The notes under the pieces were generated by a model. The model made no database searches, had not been told where the DNA came from, and saw only the letters and a program-made list of their open reading frames with translations. A program made the translations under genes and the position numbers. Below, piece by piece: positions 62,016 through 64,000 of a stretch of DNA of 64,000 bases. Each line of letters starts with the position of its first letter. The first letter of the stretch is position 1. Source of the stretch: Chryseobacterium paludis (GTDB lineage Bacteria; Bacteroidota; Bacteroidia; Flavobacteriales; Weeksellaceae); assembly GCF_025403485.1 (NCBI RefSeq), contig NZ_CP099966.1:2232001-2296000 (forward strand), written 5' to 3'.

Positions 62016-62630
62016 GTGACCGAATATAATGTAGCCCAATTTGTTGATATTTTACAATCACTATTTCCTTTATCAGATAGTGAAAAACAAACATTAATAT
62101 CCGGCATTAAAGCTTTAAATCTGAAAAGTGGAGATTCTATCATAAAAGAAAATACAACAGCAAATGATTTGTTTTTCCTTCAGAAAGGATTGGTAAGAAG
62201 CTTTTACTTTAAAGATTACAAAGAAATAAACACCGAGTTTTTCTTTGAAAATAATTTTCTCACAGCATTGACAAGCTTTCTGACTGGCGAAAAAACAAAA
62301 CTGAATTTTCATTGCATTGAAGATTGCGAAATCATTGTAATACCAAAAAATTTAATCGATCAACTTTTAAGTGAGGATAACAAATGGTATAGATTAACCC
62401 ATACAATATTAGAAAACGAATTTATTAAAAAGTGCAGAAGGGAAAGTTCATTTTTACTTCACGACTCCGCTGAGCGTTACTTTTACTTTCTATCCCTCTT
62501 TCCAAAATCAGAAACAAGAATCCCTCTTTTTCACATCGCCTCCTATCTTGGAATAAGTCCGGAGACATTAAGCAGGATCAGAAGTAGAAAAGTAGACTCA
62601 ATTGATATAAGTCAAGTAGATAACATTTAA
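62016..62630 (+). CDS. Crp/Fnr-family transcription regulator
   Basis: 204 residues from a GTG start. The cyclic-nucleotide-binding-like domain (about 20-120) has KSGDSIIKENTTANDLFFLQ and LVRSFYFKDYKEINTEFFFE. The helix-turn-helix is HIASYLGISPETLSRIRSRK. It lacks Cys clusters, so it is not an Fe-S FNR. This is the large Bacteroidota group of Crp-like proteins with unknown effectors. It is followed 32 bases later by the cyclase-family gene and may regulate it. Confidence 0.9.
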   Translation: MTEYNVAQFVDILQSLFPLSDSEKQTLISGIKALNLKSGDSIIKENTTANDLFFLQKGLVRSFYFKDYKEINTEFFFENNFLTALTSFLTGEKTKLNFHCIEDCEIIVIPKNLIDQLLSEDNKWYRLTHTILENEFIKKCRRESSFLLHDSAERYFYFLSLFPKSETRIPLFHIASYLGISPETLSRIRSRKVDSIDISQVDNI

Positions 62631-62662
62631 GTTTTTTCACCTTTGTTCAAAACATAACAGTT

Positions 62663-63562
62663 ATGGATAAACGAGTGAAATTTGATTTTGAAATTTATTT
62701 TACCAACGGAGGAAACATAAAAGGGGAAGACTTCAGGCTTGATATTGCAGGAGTTGATATTACAGACAAAGAACTTGCAGATTATATTGTTAAAGATTTA
62801 AGACTTCTAATGGTCGGAAAAACAAATATTATCAATAAGCAAATCTTTAATGAACCACATAAACGAAAACCCGTTAACCCCGCAAAATCATTGGATCTAC
62901 TCATTGACCTAAGCCATATCATAGAGGACGGACTTATCACCTACAAGGACTTACCAGCACCTATTATCTGTGATTATTTAAGCAGGGAAGACTCTAAGCA
63001 GTATTACGAAGAGGGAACAGAGTTTCAAATTGGCAAAATTGAAATGGTGACCAATACCGGAACCTACATCGACTGTCCTTTCCATAGATTTGAGAATGGA
63101 AAAGATCTGTCAGGAATGAAATTAGAAAAATTCGCTGAACTGGATGCTGTAGTCATCAGGATTCCATTTTCCGAAACCTTAGAAATTACTGAAGATCATT
63201 TAAAAAATTATGAAATCAGAAACAAGGCAGTTTTAATACACACGGGTTGGGACATTTACTGGAGAACTGATACCTATTTTGAAAAACATCCTTATTTAAC
63301 CCAAAAGGCAGCTGAATATCTGAGAGACTGTGATGTCAAATTAGTTGGTATTGATTCCGTTAATATCGACAATACATCAGGTAAAGCCAGGCCTGTTCAC
63401 ACCACCCTTCTCAGCGCCGAAATTATAATCGTGGAGCATTTATGCAATTTGCATTTACTTCCTCAAGAAGGTTTTACTTTCAGTGCTGTTCCTCCAAAGT
63501 TCAAGGGGATGGGTACATTTCCAGTCAGAGCATTTGCTTCAATACTGAAAAACCCAGACTAA
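62663..63562 (+). CDS. cyclase-family (kynurenine formamidase-like) hydrolase with N-terminal extension
   Basis: 299 residues. The cyclase domain (about 75-299) has DLSHIIEDGLITYKDLPAP, NTGTYIDCPFHRFENGKD (metal-binding TxxDxPxH motif), VLIHTGWDIYWRTD and VGIDSVNIDN. The first 70 residues (FDFEIYFTNGGNIKGEDF, DYIVKDLRLLMVGK) are an added small domain not found in basic kynurenine formamidases. It is probably a metal-dependent amide or lactone hydrolase; the substrate is unknown. Co-directional with the Crp-like regulator; a terminator follows at once. Confidence 0.87.
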   Translation: MDKRVKFDFEIYFTNGGNIKGEDFRLDIAGVDITDKELADYIVKDLRLLMVGKTNIINKQIFNEPHKRKPVNPAKSLDLLIDLSHIIEDGLITYKDLPAPIICDYLSREDSKQYYEEGTEFQIGKIEMVTNTGTYIDCPFHRFENGKDLSGMKLEKFAELDAVVIRIPFSETLEITEDHLKNYEIRNKAVLIHTGWDIYWRTDTYFEKHPYLTQKAAEYLRDCDVKLVGIDSVNIDNTSGKARPVHTTLLSAEIIIVEHLCNLHLLPQEGFTFSAVPPKFKGMGTFPVRAFASILKNPD

Positions 63563-63578
63563 TTAACTCTTTCAAAAT

Positions 63579-63606
63579 AAAACCACCAATATTCATGGTG
63601 GTTTTT
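63579..63606 (+). terminator. terminator between convergent genes
   Basis: AAACCACCA and TGGTGGTTT pair with a short loop and T-run, 17 bases after the cyclase gene stop and just before the convergent partial gene. Confidence 0.8.
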
Positions 63607-63624
63607 ATATTTGTTATTTAAAAT

Positions 63625-64000
63625 TTATTTAAGCTTATAAGAGTTGCCATCCCAAAGATATGTTTTAGAAGAATGTTTTTTCTTTTCCCTGTCCTTTTCA
63701 TCTTTTTCCATTTCTTCCATTTTAAAAATAAAAGCATTGGGAATTCCACCTTTATCATTTGGAAATACAAAACTTTCACTGTGATAATAAACATCGGCAT
63801 CACCTACATTCGTTAATTTCGGTAAGGTAATGAGTTTTTTATCTTTAAATAATACATATTGATCATAACTGGCAATTCCACAAGCCTCTCCTGAAACCAT
63901 TGCTTTTAAAGTCAGTTCTACATTTTGTAATTTATGGTTGCTTTCTATAGTAAATGTTCCATAGCTTAACTCTTCACCTTGTCCGGTTTCAAAAAAAACC
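63625..64000 (-). CDS. unknown protein, N-terminus outside window (partial)
   Basis: The frame is open from the stop at 63625-63627 to the right edge (at least 125 codons), so the ATG at 63900 is probably internal. The visible part includes GEELSYGTFTIESNHKLQN, GEACGIASYDQYVLFKDKK and DADVYYHSESFVFPNDKGG, then a Glu/Lys-rich stretch (KMEEMEKDEKDREKKK) and a short beta end. It looks like the C-terminal part of a soluble or exported protein. I do not recognise the family. Confidence 0.7.
   Translation of the reverse strand, partial: VFFETGQGEELSYGTFTIESNHKLQNVELTLKAMVSGEACGIASYDQYVLFKDKKLITLPKLTNVGDADVYYHSESFVFPNDKGGIPNAFIFKMEEMEKDEKDREKKKHSSKTYLWDGNSYKLK

Overview
The window is a piece of a low-G+C (about one third G+C by eye) Bacteroidota chromosome, most like a Chryseobacterium or another Weeksellaceae member of the Flavobacteriia. 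This rests on the gene repertoire (DUF5683-parB-parA with dapB and lepB, GSCFA, DUF4269, WbqC, PiT-DUF47, many short Cys-lipoproteins), on TTTG-N19/20-TAnnTTTG promoters, on the near absence of Shine-Dalgarno sequences, and on A/T-rich intergenic DNA with strong intrinsic terminators. The genus is inferred; no 16S rRNA gene is present.

Layout. 1-11.7 kb: signalling and envelope genes. These are a truncated TPR regulator, a TPR histidine kinase/response regulator pair flanked by two related small lipoproteins, a carboxylesterase, a retropepsin-PDZ protein, an L,D-transpeptidase, a haem-binding/P460-like pair and a membrane-anchored LytTR regulator. 11.8-12.1 kb: three tandem tRNA-Asp genes. 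12.2-17.8 kb: trxA, then a tight operon (UbiA transferase, DprE1-like oxidase, DprE2-like reductase, HAD phosphatase, lipoprotein, cysteine desulfurase) that looks like a polyprenyl-phosphate pentose (DPA-type) pathway. 17.9-27.4 kb: OmpA and lipocalin lipoproteins, a subtilase, WbqC, lepB, dapB, DUF5683, parB, parA and tonB. 27.8-32.2 kb: an accessory trio of two related unknown proteins and an endolysin-like muramidase, none with a signal peptide. 32.5-48.3 kb: housekeeping genes (purA, hpt, adk, obgE, two DEAD-box helicases, tatD, a prenyl synthase, phosphate transport), an ABC-F protein and one decayed outer-membrane barrel gene. 48.9-54 kb: DUF2461 and a small surface-glycan group (FkbM methyltransferase, flippase, two glycosyltransferase-type proteins). 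54-56.6 kb: aspA and an amidase.

56.7-62 kb is the most unusual part. A tRNA-Ser/Pro/Arg cluster is followed by an island of toxin-immunity debris, namely a broken RHS-barnase toxin with a possible immunity gene, an SMI1/KNR4 protein, a DUF6985/DUF2004-like protein and a HEAT-repeat remnant. After it comes a second copy of the tRNA-Pro/tRNA-Arg pair. Truncated 3' halves of the same tRNA-Arg occur three more times. In each, the anticodon arm is replaced by an 8-bp palindrome. One sits at the end of an intact GIY-YIG nuclease ORF, whose stop codon lies inside the tRNA-derived palindrome. The other two look like internally deleted versions of the same element. A fatty acid desaturase of visibly higher G+C is inserted between the last tRNA fragment and the displaced tRNA terminator sequence. 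I read this as a tRNA-targeted mobile element and an integration hot spot.

62-64 kb: a Crp/Fnr regulator, a cyclase-family hydrolase and a truncated unknown gene. Functions are assigned from motifs read by eye; no database search was possible.
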